Below, piece by piece: positions 36,501-44,675 of a stretch of 64,000 nucleotides of DNA (its first letter is position 1; the number at the start of each line of letters is the position of its first letter). The DNA is taken from the NCBI GenBank assembly GCA_934162445.1, contig CAKPIT010000001.1:1-64000 (forward strand). The letters are read 5' to 3'. Origin of the DNA: an uncultured Bacilli bacterium (GTDB taxonomy: Bacteria > Bacillota_I > Bacilli_A > RF39 > UBA660). The notes beneath the pieces were generated by a model. The model made no database searches and was not told the DNA's origin. It worked only from the letters and a program-made list of their open reading frames with translations. Position numbers and translations under genes: made by a program.

Positions 36501-38535
36501 TAGTTAAATTATCAAAATTAACAAATATTTCTGGATACTCTGAAACAAAGTCTGGTACACTTGTTAAATATGAATAATTCATTTTTCCTTTTATAATTTT
36601 ATTATATATAGAATTTCTTAAAGATTTTTCAATTGTTTGTTCATTTTCTATTTCATCATGAAAACTTGTTATTGTAATATCAGAAAGAGCAACACCATAT
36701 TTTGAAACTAATTGTAGTAATTTCTCATTGCCATACCTTGAAACATATTCACTTACAAAATTTATATCCATTGGCATAATATTACCATTTTCATCAACTG
36801 AACTTGGAATACTCAATTTTATATTAGCCCTAAGAGTATTTAATAGGTTTTTATCAGTTAAATATGAAATATAATCCCTATGTTGAAACAAAAATTCTGG
36901 CGTAATTTTATTTCTATAAAAGGCATCTTTTAATTCTTCTGGTGCATTAATATCAACAAATATTTCTGGATGCTTATCTCTAAATTCACCCTCAATAAAA
37001 TCGTAATCTGGAAAATCAATAAATAGATTATGTAGTTTCATATGATCAAGACATTTTGCTAATTGATCTAAAAACTCTTCATATGATAAAGTCCCATTTT
37101 TAAAATCAATGCCAATTTTAGCCAATTCAGAAGGACTATGCATTCTAAAATAACTAGCAAATGCTTGAAACATTTGTAAGTCAGTATTATTATTGATAGA
37201 AAAGAATTGAGTTTCTTTTTCAAATCTTTTTATATTATCTAAGTTCAAAGTGTCAACAACTCGTTGTTGCATTTCATCCAATGGAAATAATGATGTATCA
37301 TAAGCCATTAATTGTTCTGCTCTACCAGTTCCTAATTTATTATGTATAGTAAAAAAAGGTGCTAAATAGTTTATTAGTTTTTCTTTTAAATCATCAGTTT
37401 GATTTAAATTCAACTTCTCACTTGCTAATACAAAATTACTAAATTGATAAGTTAAATGACTTTTAATAATATAATTAAATATTTCTGGATATACTTCAAT
37501 ATATCGTGATAATTTGTCATCACCTAAAGCATTAGCAAGTTCACCAATATCCCTTTCTTCAGTAACTTTTGAAATAGGAATATTTCTAAATAATGAAATA
37601 TTATTCATTATATCATCAAGTGTTAATCTTCCAGTATAGTACCTTTGCCTTAAATCATCTGATATATTTTCACCTATAAGTAAAATATCATTGTTTTCTT
37701 TAACAAATTGCTCTGGCAATCTTTCAAGATTTATATTATGAAATCTTTTATGATTATTAAAAAGTGCCTTTCTCATATATGAATAACATACATTTTTTAT
37801 TTGAGTAACATCTGCATTTTTCAATTCTTCTTCAAAATCGTCTCGTGTAAAAGGATCAGAAATAACATAGTCCTTACTACCATTAAGCAGAGATGATATT
37901 TCATGTACTACTTTATAATCATCTTTTGAAGTAGCATATAATTGCATTGCTTTTTGAAATCCTATTTTATTAATTAAATCTCTTGTCGAGTAATCAAAGC
38001 AGTTCATAAATTGTTTTGATTGTAATTCTTGAATTTGATCATTAGATAATGAAAACAAATCTTCCATATTTAATTTCATATCATAAATTTTTTGTTTAAT
38101 TGAACTAGGGAAAGAATCAGGAAGAAATAAACTAGGGTTGTTTTTAATAACATCAGAATCAAAATGTTCAGAATTTAATATTCTTTTTCTACCTGCAATA
38201 TTTTCTATCTTACAACTTTTATAATTAGCATAAGGAGAATATTCTAACATAGAAAAGTTAATATTTGCATTTGTTTTAGAAAAATCAGCAATATGATTTT
38301 CATCTGAAATAATTTTCATATTCATCCATTCATAATATGGAATATTGCTTAAATCAAAACTTAACAATCTATCTTGAACTTCTAAATATTGTTCTTTAAG
38401 TTTTTTTTCATCAACGTCATGATTATAATTTTCATCATTTTTGTGTTGTTCATAAAGATCTTCACTTTGTTTTATAATAGCCGCTAATTGTCTTTTTATC
38501 CCTCTAAATTGCTCTAAAGTCATTTTTTCAATCAT
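33571..38535 (-). CDS. Giant 1654-residue repeat protein of unknown function
   Basis: It makes up nearly half of the element. At least five degenerate units occur near residues 130, 350, 520, 665 and 840. Each has a PEIF/PELF motif, then APEELKxxFY and a TFEVL-like segment, then DYxxxLxDK. Several are followed by a GNEKLLQLVSKYG module. Near residue 1308 a compact domain contains DCCQRLGEPAEVCMEH, NGRVFIITNTAGEIVAQSWV and DVLCFDNIEV. This resembles the C-terminal arrangement of PcfJ-type mobile-element proteins, but only loosely. Residues 1500-1654 are acidic. No signal peptide or membrane segment is seen. The function is unknown; surface, defence and conjugation accessory roles are all open. 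Confidence 0.9.
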   Translation of the reverse strand: MIEKMTLEQFRGIKRQLAAIIKQSEDLYEQHKNDENYNHDVDEKKLKEQYLEVQDRLLSFDLSNIPYYEWMNMKIISDENHIADFSKTNANINFSMLEYSPYANYKSCKIENIAGRKRILNSEHFDSDVIKNNPSLFLPDSFPSSIKQKIYDMKLNMEDLFSLSNDQIQELQSKQFMNCFDYSTRDLINKIGFQKAMQLYATSKDDYKVVHEISSLLNGSKDYVISDPFTRDDFEEELKNADVTQIKNVCYSYMRKALFNNHKRFHNINLERLPEQFVKENNDILLIGENISDDLRQRYYTGRLTLDDIMNNISLFRNIPISKVTEERDIGELANALGDDKLSRYIEVYPEIFNYIIKSHLTYQFSNFVLASEKLNLNQTDDLKEKLINYLAPFFTIHNKLGTGRAEQLMAYDTSLFPLDEMQQRVVDTLNLDNIKRFEKETQFFSINNNTDLQMFQAFASYFRMHSPSELAKIGIDFKNGTLSYEEFLDQLAKCLDHMKLHNLFIDFPDYDFIEGEFRDKHPEIFVDINAPEELKDAFYRNKITPEFLFQHRDYISYLTDKNLLNTLRANIKLSIPSSVDENGNIMPMDINFVSEYVSRYGNEKLLQLVSKYGVALSDITITSFHDEIENEQTIEKSLRNSIYNKIIKGKMNYSYLTSVPDFVSEYPEIFVNFDNLTSISKEERQRLTKAFYTRTLSFDDIKKYPELANALKDKNLSIAFGNKDGNHHEGRIFLDTGYGRTSEKKYSDLELLQVFGNEKFLQLCAKYGRYMDGIAQHLNKDITIRNGKYIDFGLHSMDFENGLSIEEISKRIENIIARESKLGNLAYNPEDAPDFLKENYPELFLGADAPEELKRYFYNYYNDYPMTFEVLQRNKDWLPFLKDKSLTTSLLRNNYLKKELIQYFELFGEEKGIKLGINRAETVKKMMRSHQVELMKSWYDKTGGKFIPDFVVMQNFRLEEADKFLASGSNWSNLMRIQSFARTPEARDAMLKLAYSFGAFDQDQRGFKKLQDLLTCLPRKLDADKGYIIDQIDHKIDRYSQRGVFYHNESIRDINGNRRIETPNMTPEEKEEAYNKMIEYAKKNNFIDLIDTATLVNLLETLKKEKVDIDFSKPIFAQLYKKNEDGTYSLTINSQSCQKSAQTIRGILEKFRELPILTPDKAHHYLGGFKLEYDSDFREFFLSNFDIIIGDSKYLSQISAIQRRFEEIKTIYSNVNLTLDLAMSYINNNKYENVNTGNERVTQVAGLQNYSQQDFEILQQIYNYGKQRTFSSIPRISSDKSVNLPSGTYHYEILRLEDPRAMSIGFESDCCQRLGEPAEVCMEHSMVDKNGRVFIITNTAGEIVAQSWVWRNKDVLCFDNIEVPDQKMWDNGIPRGQEDSGIRNQFTDDILAIYKMVAHELIEVDEEVYKELLDSSKITQEQYEGLRLGKITAGLGYSNIKGSLKTLPIDETILSRPLPFEEPVKLSSGLYTSDSTTQYILEERDDRKEFDGDTLPVHSDTFVEYSDSNFTEKSLLSLEKLEIVTKEDPRNLDTSVSDYADSEHLVTEIARNYGLNPETARIIMNPNFAIIYDVNGDKLRVGDLLFNTKVDNEQQQMDIENQVVMQMRLALEQIASDKEIDVSSLDEKQKGMYAKITGLTDEMDIERGVGHAR

Positions 38536-38674
38536 TTATAATACCCCATCCTAAATCGTTTAACTTATCTCTATCTAAAGCCGAACTACTATCATAAATA
38601 ATTATATCATATAATTAAAAAAGCGACTATCCTTTTTTAATACAAATGTTAAAGAAATTTTAAGTAATTACAAC

Positions 38675-38701
38675 AAAAAATAGACATTATGTTAATGTCT
38701 A
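38675..38701 (-). terminator. Terminator after the methyltransferase-like gene
   Basis: Minus strand TAGACATTA-ACA-TAATGTCTA followed by TTTTTTG. It separates this gene from the giant-protein operon. Confidence 0.85.
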
Positions 38702-38706
38702 TACAA

Positions 38707-39336
38707 TTAGTGAATATTTTTAACTTTAAATTCAATTTCAACAATTTTTGAATTAATAACTTTTTCTTTTCCAAAAATGTTATAAAAAGCATTCATAAAC
38801 TCCTCTTTGGTGTAGTTGAGGGTATTATTTAACAATTCCTTATGACTCCATAATTCTTCTACATTATTATAAATGTATTTATTAATTACATTTACTATAA
38901 CATACTTATTTTCATCATCTTTAACAGATGATAATAATTTTCTTATTTTCCTTTTCATAGGTATTTTTTTATTATGATTCTCATGTAAAGAACGATAGCA
39001 ATATACAAAGTCGTATTTATCTTCAACTTTAGATTCATAAAAATTAGTATTCCTAATTTTAATTTTAGATTCATTTTCTTTAAAGTATTTTCTATTAGTA
39101 ATAGGCGTAATAGTAATATCATCTATAATACCACCATTTATATAAATTTCATTTGGCTCATACACAACAACTTTTGATCCATGATTAGCAAAAGGTAGTG
39201 AATGAAGTCCATCTTTATCATCTACAACTAATGTTTTAAAATTACCATTAGTTTTTTTATTTAGTAATTTCATATATTCATAACTTGTTCTTTGGCCAGT
39301 ACCAAAAACATTTCCAACATCAACTTTTCTTATCAT
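38707..39336 (-). CDS. Degenerate SAM-methyltransferase-like protein
   Basis: 209 residues from the ATG at 39336 (TTTTGGAGGAAAATTTA). The order resembles small class I methyltransferases of the TehB type: LVVDDKDGLHSLPFANHG, VVVYEPNE, and YDFVYCYRSLHE. In active enzymes the first motif is glycine-rich (DxGxGxG); here it reads VDDKDG. Binding of SAM is therefore doubtful. It is the first gene of the element on the spoVE side. Confidence 0.5.
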   Translation of the reverse strand: MIRKVDVGNVFGTGQRTSYEYMKLLNKKTNGNFKTLVVDDKDGLHSLPFANHGSKVVVYEPNEIYINGGIIDDITITPITNRKYFKENESKIKIRNTNFYESKVEDKYDFVYCYRSLHENHNKKIPMKRKIRKLLSSVKDDENKYVIVNVINKYIYNNVEELWSHKELLNNTLNYTKEEFMNAFYNIFGKEKVINSKIVEIEFKVKNIH

Positions 39337-39562
39337 TAAATTTTCCTCCAAAAATATGTGATGTATCTTTGGTATTGCTCAAATAAACTTTTTTGCAGTA
39401 ATGGCAAAATTACCCCTTATTTTTATCTACAAAATTTTATATTTATCTGTATTTTTTTAATATTTTATCATTTTTATTATTTCTATTTTTTTGCGAAATT
39501 CTTGTAACTCTCTGAATTCGAAAGGTTTATTTTGTTTGTCGTTATCAGTTACCTTGGAGAAC
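39337..39562. other. Gene-poor end of the element
   Basis: About 225 bases of very AT-rich sequence. On the minus strand a 33-codon stretch runs from the att site to 39464 without a start codon. Its translation includes KQNKPFEFRELQEFRKK, which looks like the end of a coding sequence cut by integration. No full gene, promoter or terminator can be supported. Confidence 0.4.
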
Positions 39563-39568
39563 TTACCC
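39563..39568. repeat. Element end (att site) on the spoVE 5' side
   Basis: TTACCC, repeated at 29232-29237. Minus-strand reading is GTTACAGGGTAAG: spoVE code up to GGG, then element sequence giving an immediate TAA stop. Confidence 0.7.
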
Positions 39569-40558
39569 TGTAACCGGAATAAGTCCAATTACCACCAAAA
39601 GATTCATTAAAGCTTGAAAAATTATCTGAAAGATAAGTCCAAAAGCTAAATATTTACCAAATAAATCTTTAGAATTCAAAGCAATTTTAAATCCAAAATA
39701 TAAAAAGAAAAAGAAAAGTAATGCTACAATAAAAGCTCCAAGTACCCCAAACTCTTCACAAATAATTGAAAAAATAAAATCTGTTTGTGGTTCTGGTAGA
39801 TAAAAATGTTTTTGCCTTGAATTTAAAAATCCCACTCCAAGGAGTCCCCCGGGTCCAATCGCATAAAGTGATTGAATAATTTGAAATCCTGTTCCCAATG
39901 GATCTTTCCACGGATTAATAAAAGATGTTATTCTATCCATTCGGTATGGAGCTATCACAATAAGAACAACAACACCCACAAGTCCTAAAACCCCCATCAA
40001 ATAAAAGAATTTCATATTAACTCCTGCTACAAAAAGTAAAGAAATAATTGAAATCATCAAGACAAGTCCTGTTCCAAGATCCGGTTGTAACATAATAAGA
40101 AAAAAACAAACTCCCGCCACTAACAAAATAGGAATAACCCCTTTTTTATAACTTTTTAAAAACTTATTACTATTAACCAAATACTTTGATACAAAAATAA
40201 TCAGGGCTAACTTCACAAATTCTGATGGTTGAATCCCAAAAGGACCAATTCCAAACCAACTCCTACTCCCATTTCTAACACTTCCAATAAACGGAATTAA
40301 AACTAAAATAAGTAATAAAAAGCAAATACCTAAAATCATATTTGCCTTTTTTAAATAGATATGATAATCTACCTTACTAATTATATACATTATAACAAAT
40401 CCTACTATTATAAATAATGATTGTTGTTTTACATAATGAAAACTATCATTAAATTTATACTCTGCCCAAATACTAGAAGCAGAATATATCATTATAAGTC
40501 CAAATATTACTAAGAAAATTACGGTAATCAAGAAAGGCCATTTAAAATTTCTTTTCAC
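39563..40558 (-). pseudogene. spoVE: SpoVE/FtsW, 5' part, interrupted by the element
   Basis: 331 codons from a GTG start. It is a SEDS-family protein with about nine hydrophobic segments. It has the SEDS marks SRSWFGIGPFGIQPSEFVKL, PDLGTG, and GFQIIQSLYAIGPGGLLGVG. It stops at LIPVTG-TAA, just before the conserved last helix. SEDS proteins polymerise glycan strands; SpoVE makes cortex and FtsW septal wall. The mraY-spoVD neighbourhood fits either name. If it were the only FtsW, interruption should be lethal, so SpoVE is favoured. Its missing end is at 29128-29235. Confidence 0.92.
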
Positions 40559-40574
40559 CTAATAATCACTTTCC

Positions 40575-41555
40575 TTATAACCAAACTCCAAAAATAATAC
40601 CACTCATAGCTAACAGTAAACCAAATACACAAAATAGTTTAACAATATCAGTCTCTTGCCATCCAAGTTTTTCAAAATGATGATGTAAAGGAGTCATCAA
40701 GAATAACTTTCTATGAAATACACTTAACCAAAACACTTGTAAAATAACTGATAAAGTCTCAATTACAAACACTCCTGCAACCACTAATAGTGTTAACTCA
40801 CGATGAGTTAATATTGCTACCGCTCCCATTACTCCACCAAGAGCAAGACTACCAGTATCACCCATAAAAACTTTCGCTGGATGAGTATTAAATACTAAAA
40901 AGCCAATAATAGATCCTACTAAAACCAGACAGAAAAGACCAATATCCTCAAATCCAACCATAAATGAAATAAGAGCAAAAGCAATGAAAGCTACCGCTGA
41001 TAAAGACCCGGCTAATCCATCTAATCCATCCGTTAAATTAACAGCATTACTAGCCCCAATTAAAATAAATAAAATAAATAAGCCATACAACCATTTCATT
41101 TCAATATCAATACCAAGCGTTCCAACTACAAAAGAAGTCTGTCCCCCATTACGCATATATATATAAAAGAAAATAGTCGCAATAATAACTTGTCCAAATA
41201 ATTTTTGATAAGTAGTTAATCCCTCATTATTATGTTTTTTAATAGATAAAAAATCATCCAAAAAGCCAATCGTTGCAAATCCTAAAAAAACAAGTAATAC
41301 AATTGCTAAATTATCCGAATATGAAATCTTACCCGTTAAAAGTAACCCCAGTGTAATTATAAAAGTAGGAACAATAAAAATTAATCCCCCCATCGTTGGG
41401 GTTCCTTGTTTTTTACGATGTGTATAAGAAACATAACTACTAATACTTTGTCTTACTTTAAGCTTTCTTAAAAGTGGTAATAAAATAAGCCCAAGTACTA
41501 CACTAAATAAAAAGCCAATCATCACCACAAAAATTGCTTTCGTTAGTAATAACAC
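40575..41555 (-). CDS. mraY: Phospho-MurNAc-pentapeptide transferase MraY
   Basis: 326 residues from a GTG start after AAAAGGTGATATTTT. It transfers phospho-MurNAc-pentapeptide to undecaprenyl phosphate to form lipid I. Signatures are HRKKQGTPTMGGLIF, the catalytic LDDFLSIKKHNNEGLT, NLTDGLDGLAG and MGDTGSLALGG, with the late TPLHHHFEKLGWQE. About ten transmembrane segments. murD, common in this position, is absent. Confidence 0.98.
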   Translation of the reverse strand: MLLLTKAIFVVMIGFLFSVVLGLILLPLLRKLKVRQSISSYVSYTHRKKQGTPTMGGLIFIVPTFIITLGLLLTGKISYSDNLAIVLLVFLGFATIGFLDDFLSIKKHNNEGLTTYQKLFGQVIIATIFFYIYMRNGGQTSFVVGTLGIDIEMKWLYGLFILFILIGASNAVNLTDGLDGLAGSLSAVAFIAFALISFMVGFEDIGLFCLVLVGSIIGFLVFNTHPAKVFMGDTGSLALGGVMGAVAILTHRELTLLVVAGVFVIETLSVILQVFWLSVFHRKLFLMTPLHHHFEKLGWQETDIVKLFCVFGLLLAMSGIIFGVWL

Positions 41556-41582
41556 AAAATATCACCTTTTCTTTCTTTTTGT

Positions 41583-41591
41583 ATTATAGCA
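41583..41591 (-). promoter_or_regulatory. Extended -10 promoter of mraY
   Basis: Minus strand TGCTATAAT, an extended -10; the -35 region is poorly conserved. It suggests mraY-spoVE can be transcribed apart from spoVD. Confidence 0.5.
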
Positions 41592-41677
41592 TAGTAACTA
41601 ATAATATTCTATAATTATTTAACAGCTTGACAATTCTTAGTCATTAAAATATATGCAACACTAACTATAATAGACCA

Positions 41678-43582
41678 CTACCCCAACATCAATTTAACAT
41701 AACTACCATCTTCAAGACTAGTTCCCGCTTTCGGTGATTGACTAATAACTTTATCACCATTCCCTGAAAAAGTAACATTAAAATGTTCCAGTAACTTCTT
41801 AGCCTCTTTGGCATCCATTCCAACGACATTACTAACTTTATAATAAACTTTATCAGTCCAATCATAATCTTTAGTAATTCCCCCTTCTTGTCGTTTTATC
41901 TTTAACACATCAATTATATCAAGTAAAATTCTTCGAGCAATCGGAGTCGTTGTATAACTAGAAAGTAAAGCCGTATCTTTAGGATTATCAATTGCAATAT
42001 ATAAAACAGCCTGAGGATCATTACTAGGAACAATTCCAACGAAACTCATAATATAGTTATTAGCAAGATAAGCTCCATTAACCGCCTTTTGGGCTGTACC
42101 CGTTTTACCTCCTATTCGGTACCCATCAATATAAGCAGCCTTCCCACCACCTAACGCTACAACCGATTCAAGACCATAACGCATAATCTTACTAGTCTCT
42201 TCACTAATTGTCTTTCTTACCAGTTTCTTTTTATTATGTTTAATAACATTTAAAGTCTCAGGTTCCAAAATATTTTTTAAAACATAAGGCCTATAAAGAT
42301 TACCACCATTAAGAACCGCTGATATCGCTGTTATTTGTTGAATTGGGGTAACACTAATCCCTTGCCCAAAAGCCGTAGTAGCCAGTTCAATATTACCTAC
42401 TTTTGATAATGGAAACAATATTCCAGAACCTTCTCCATTTAAATCAATCCCTGTTTTCTTTCCAAATCCAAACATATCCAAATAACTAAATAACTTCTCT
42501 TTTCCCAGTAACTGTCCCATCTTTACAAAGCCCGGGTTACAAGAGTTCTGTAACACCTGCAAGAAAGTTTGATGTCCATGACCTCCTGCCTTCCAACACT
42601 TAATCCGTGCTGTATCAACTTGAACTGACCCCATATCATCAAAAGTATCTTTAAACAAATCAATTGTCTTCTCCTCCACACTAGCAGCCGTTGTTATAAT
42701 TTTTTGTGTAGACCCCGGTTCATAACTAGCCCAAATAGGTAAATTTCTTGACAATTCACTCATATTATACTGTTTATAATTATTAGGATCAAAATTAGGC
42801 CTTGAACTCATCGCTAAAATTTCCCCATTATTAGGATCCATAACAACTGCAAGCGCCATATCTGGATTAAACATTTTAACAACATTATCAAGTTCCCTTT
42901 CTACTGATTTTTGAATACCAAGATCAATAGTTAACTGTAAATTCATCCCATTCTGTGGCTCAATATATAAATCCGTTAAAGCTAACTTATTACCCTTCGC
43001 GTCACTAAAATATTTAATAGCCCCATCTTCACCCGTTAAATAATCATCATACTGTAACTCAATTCCTGATAACCCCTGATTATCAATACCAACATATCCC
43101 AAAACATGTGATAACATCTTTTCATATGGATAAAATCTCTTAGATTCCTTAACCAAATACACTCCATCAAAATTTAAAGCTTCAATCTTATCTGCCACTT
43201 CATAACTAAGTCTTCTTCCATATGGATGAACTCTTTCAATAGATGTATTTTTATAAACATGCCTTTTCATATCACTTTCACTCACTCCAAGAATCGAAGC
43301 AAGACTCTTAGCTACCTTCTTCTTGTTCTTAATCTGACTAGGAATTAACACAAGCGAAGTCGTCGTAATATTATCAGCCAACACCTCCCCATTTCTATCA
43401 AGAATCTTACCTCGTGAAGCCTCAATTGGTAAATTTCTACTCCATAAATCACTCGCAAGACTTGCTAAATTTTTATAATCAAAAACCTGAATATAAAAAA
43501 CACGTAAAACAATTATCAAAAGAATACTACTAAACATTAAAAGAACTATTTTAATCCTTTTATCAATCTTTTTTGTAAACAT
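41678..43582 (-). CDS. spoVD: SpoVD/PBP2B-type transpeptidase with PASTA domain
   Basis: 634 residues from the ATG at 43582 (AGGAGGTAGTT). One N-terminal membrane helix leads to a dimerisation domain (SRGKILDRNGEVLADN) and a transpeptidase domain with SxxK in YEPGSTQKI, SxN in LQNSCNPGF and KTG in GGKTGTAQK. One PASTA domain ends the protein (about 565-634). The PASTA tail and adjacency to mraY and a SEDS gene match SpoVD of endospore formers, though PBP2B is possible. It cross-links cortex or septal peptidoglycan with its SEDS partner. Confidence 0.9.
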   Translation of the reverse strand: MFTKKIDKRIKIVLLMFSSILLIIVLRVFYIQVFDYKNLASLASDLWSRNLPIEASRGKILDRNGEVLADNITTTSLVLIPSQIKNKKKVAKSLASILGVSESDMKRHVYKNTSIERVHPYGRRLSYEVADKIEALNFDGVYLVKESKRFYPYEKMLSHVLGYVGIDNQGLSGIELQYDDYLTGEDGAIKYFSDAKGNKLALTDLYIEPQNGMNLQLTIDLGIQKSVERELDNVVKMFNPDMALAVVMDPNNGEILAMSSRPNFDPNNYKQYNMSELSRNLPIWASYEPGSTQKIITTAASVEEKTIDLFKDTFDDMGSVQVDTARIKCWKAGGHGHQTFLQVLQNSCNPGFVKMGQLLGKEKLFSYLDMFGFGKKTGIDLNGEGSGILFPLSKVGNIELATTAFGQGISVTPIQQITAISAVLNGGNLYRPYVLKNILEPETLNVIKHNKKKLVRKTISEETSKIMRYGLESVVALGGGKAAYIDGYRIGGKTGTAQKAVNGAYLANNYIMSFVGIVPSNDPQAVLYIAIDNPKDTALLSSYTTTPIARRILLDIIDVLKIKRQEGGITKDYDWTDKVYYKVSNVVGMDAKEAKKLLEHFNVTFSGNGDKVISQSPKAGTSLEDGSYVKLMLG

Positions 43583-43692
43583 AACTACCTCCTTCCTAAT
43601 TTTATGAATAACTAATAGTAAAAAAGAACATATTCTAAAACTAGCAAGCATAATCAAATCCATATTTTGCAATACTATTAAAGGTGATAATT

Positions 43693-44634
43693 ATGATTAT
43701 ACATTTCGGATACGTTGCAACTCCAAAAACCCTTGATAACATTACTTATTCCAAAAAAATAACTTACAAAACATATTCAAATTTATCAAAAGAAAACCAA
43801 AAAGATCGTTTAAATGCTATTATTAATGAAAACCTAAAAAACTTTAATCAAATCATTACTTATAACCACATCAATCAAATATCTTTTTATAGAATATCTC
43901 CTGATATCATTCCTCTAGCAACCCATGATGATGTAAATTTTAACTATTTAAAATACAAAGATAAATTTAAAGAAATAGGTAACAGAATAAATAACTATAA
44001 TATGCGTCTAGATACCCACCTTAATCAGTATTGTATTCTAAATAGTCAAAATGAAAGTGTTGTAAAAAATGCTATTGAGGGGATAAACTACCATTATAAC
44101 CTATTTAAAATGCTAAACATAAATGGTAAAGCCATCTTACATATTGGTAGTGGTAAAGATAATAAAGAAGAAAGTATCAACAGATTTATAACTAATTTTA
44201 ATAAATTACCAATTCACTTAAAAAACATAATAATTTTAGAAAATGATGATAAAATCTTTACCTTTGAAGATACTCTTTCACTATGTCAAAAACTAAAAAT
44301 ACCCATGGTCTTAGACTATCATCATTATAAATGTAATAAAAAGAAAAAATTAACTAAGCAAGATTTAATAGCTATTTATAATACATGGGAAAACACCAAT
44401 CTAAAACCTAAAATCCATTTTTCATCACCCAAAAGTTCCAAAGAAAAAAGAAGTCATAATGACTATATCAAAATAAATGACTTTCTCAAATTTCTTAACC
44501 TATTAAAAGAAGTAAACCAAGATGTTGACATCATGTTAGAATGTAAAATGCGTGATATTGCTCTTTTTAAACTAACAAGGCAGCTAAGATTTTATAACCT
44601 AAAAGCCCTTGATAATACTACTTTTGAAATATAA
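43693..44634 (+). CDS. uvsE: UV damage endonuclease UvsE/UVDE
   Basis: 313 residues from the ATG after AAAGGTGATAATT. It nicks DNA 5' of UV photoproducts. TIM-barrel family features are HFGYVATPK, FYRISPDIIPLATH, RLDTHLNQY, ILHIGSGKDNKEES, ILENDDKIFT and MVLDYHHYKCN, which hold metal-binding His, Glu and Asp. In Bacillus the counterpart contributes to spore UV resistance, which fits the other sporulation genes. It is divergent from spoVD. Confidence 0.93.
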   Translation: MIIHFGYVATPKTLDNITYSKKITYKTYSNLSKENQKDRLNAIINENLKNFNQIITYNHINQISFYRISPDIIPLATHDDVNFNYLKYKDKFKEIGNRINNYNMRLDTHLNQYCILNSQNESVVKNAIEGINYHYNLFKMLNINGKAILHIGSGKDNKEESINRFITNFNKLPIHLKNIIILENDDKIFTFEDTLSLCQKLKIPMVLDYHHYKCNKKKKLTKQDLIAIYNTWENTNLKPKIHFSSPKSSKEKRSHNDYIKINDFLKFLNLLKEVNQDVDIMLECKMRDIALFKLTRQLRFYNLKALDNTTFEI

Positions 44635-44673
44635 AAAATACATTTGCTAATACTAGTAAATGTATTTATTTTT
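44635..44673. terminator. Bidirectional terminator between uvsE and the sigma-like gene
   Basis: AAATACATTT (44635-44644) pairs with AAATGTATTT (44658-44667), with T-rich flanks on both strands. Confidence 0.75.
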
Positions 44674-44675
44674 AT

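Larger units (their letters stand above)
29236..39567. mobile_element. 10.3-kb serine-recombinase element inserted in spoVE/ftsW
   Basis: The boundaries are defined by the two halves of the interrupted gene and by a short shared TTACCC. Contents on the minus strand, in transcription order: methyltransferase-like gene, 1654-residue repeat protein, ALDH-like protein, decayed small gene, truncated VirD4-type coupling protein, 44-residue protein, 20-residue leader and a large serine recombinase next to the boundary. It looks like a degraded integrative conjugative or mobilizable element. The recombinase gene is intact, so excision remains possible. In layout it parallels the skin element of B. 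subtilis sigK. The exact ends are uncertain by a few bases within the C runs. Confidence 0.9.

Noticed and set aside
29240..39560. CRISPR array or defence island in the element
   Set aside because: No regular spaced repeats or known defence genes were seen; only short direct repeats at the ends.
39464..39565. Open 33-codon stretch at the element end (KQNKPFEFRELQEFRKK...)
   Set aside because: It has no start codon in the integrated form, and none was found in the circle form I reconstructed. It may be the remnant of a gene end but is not reported as a gene.
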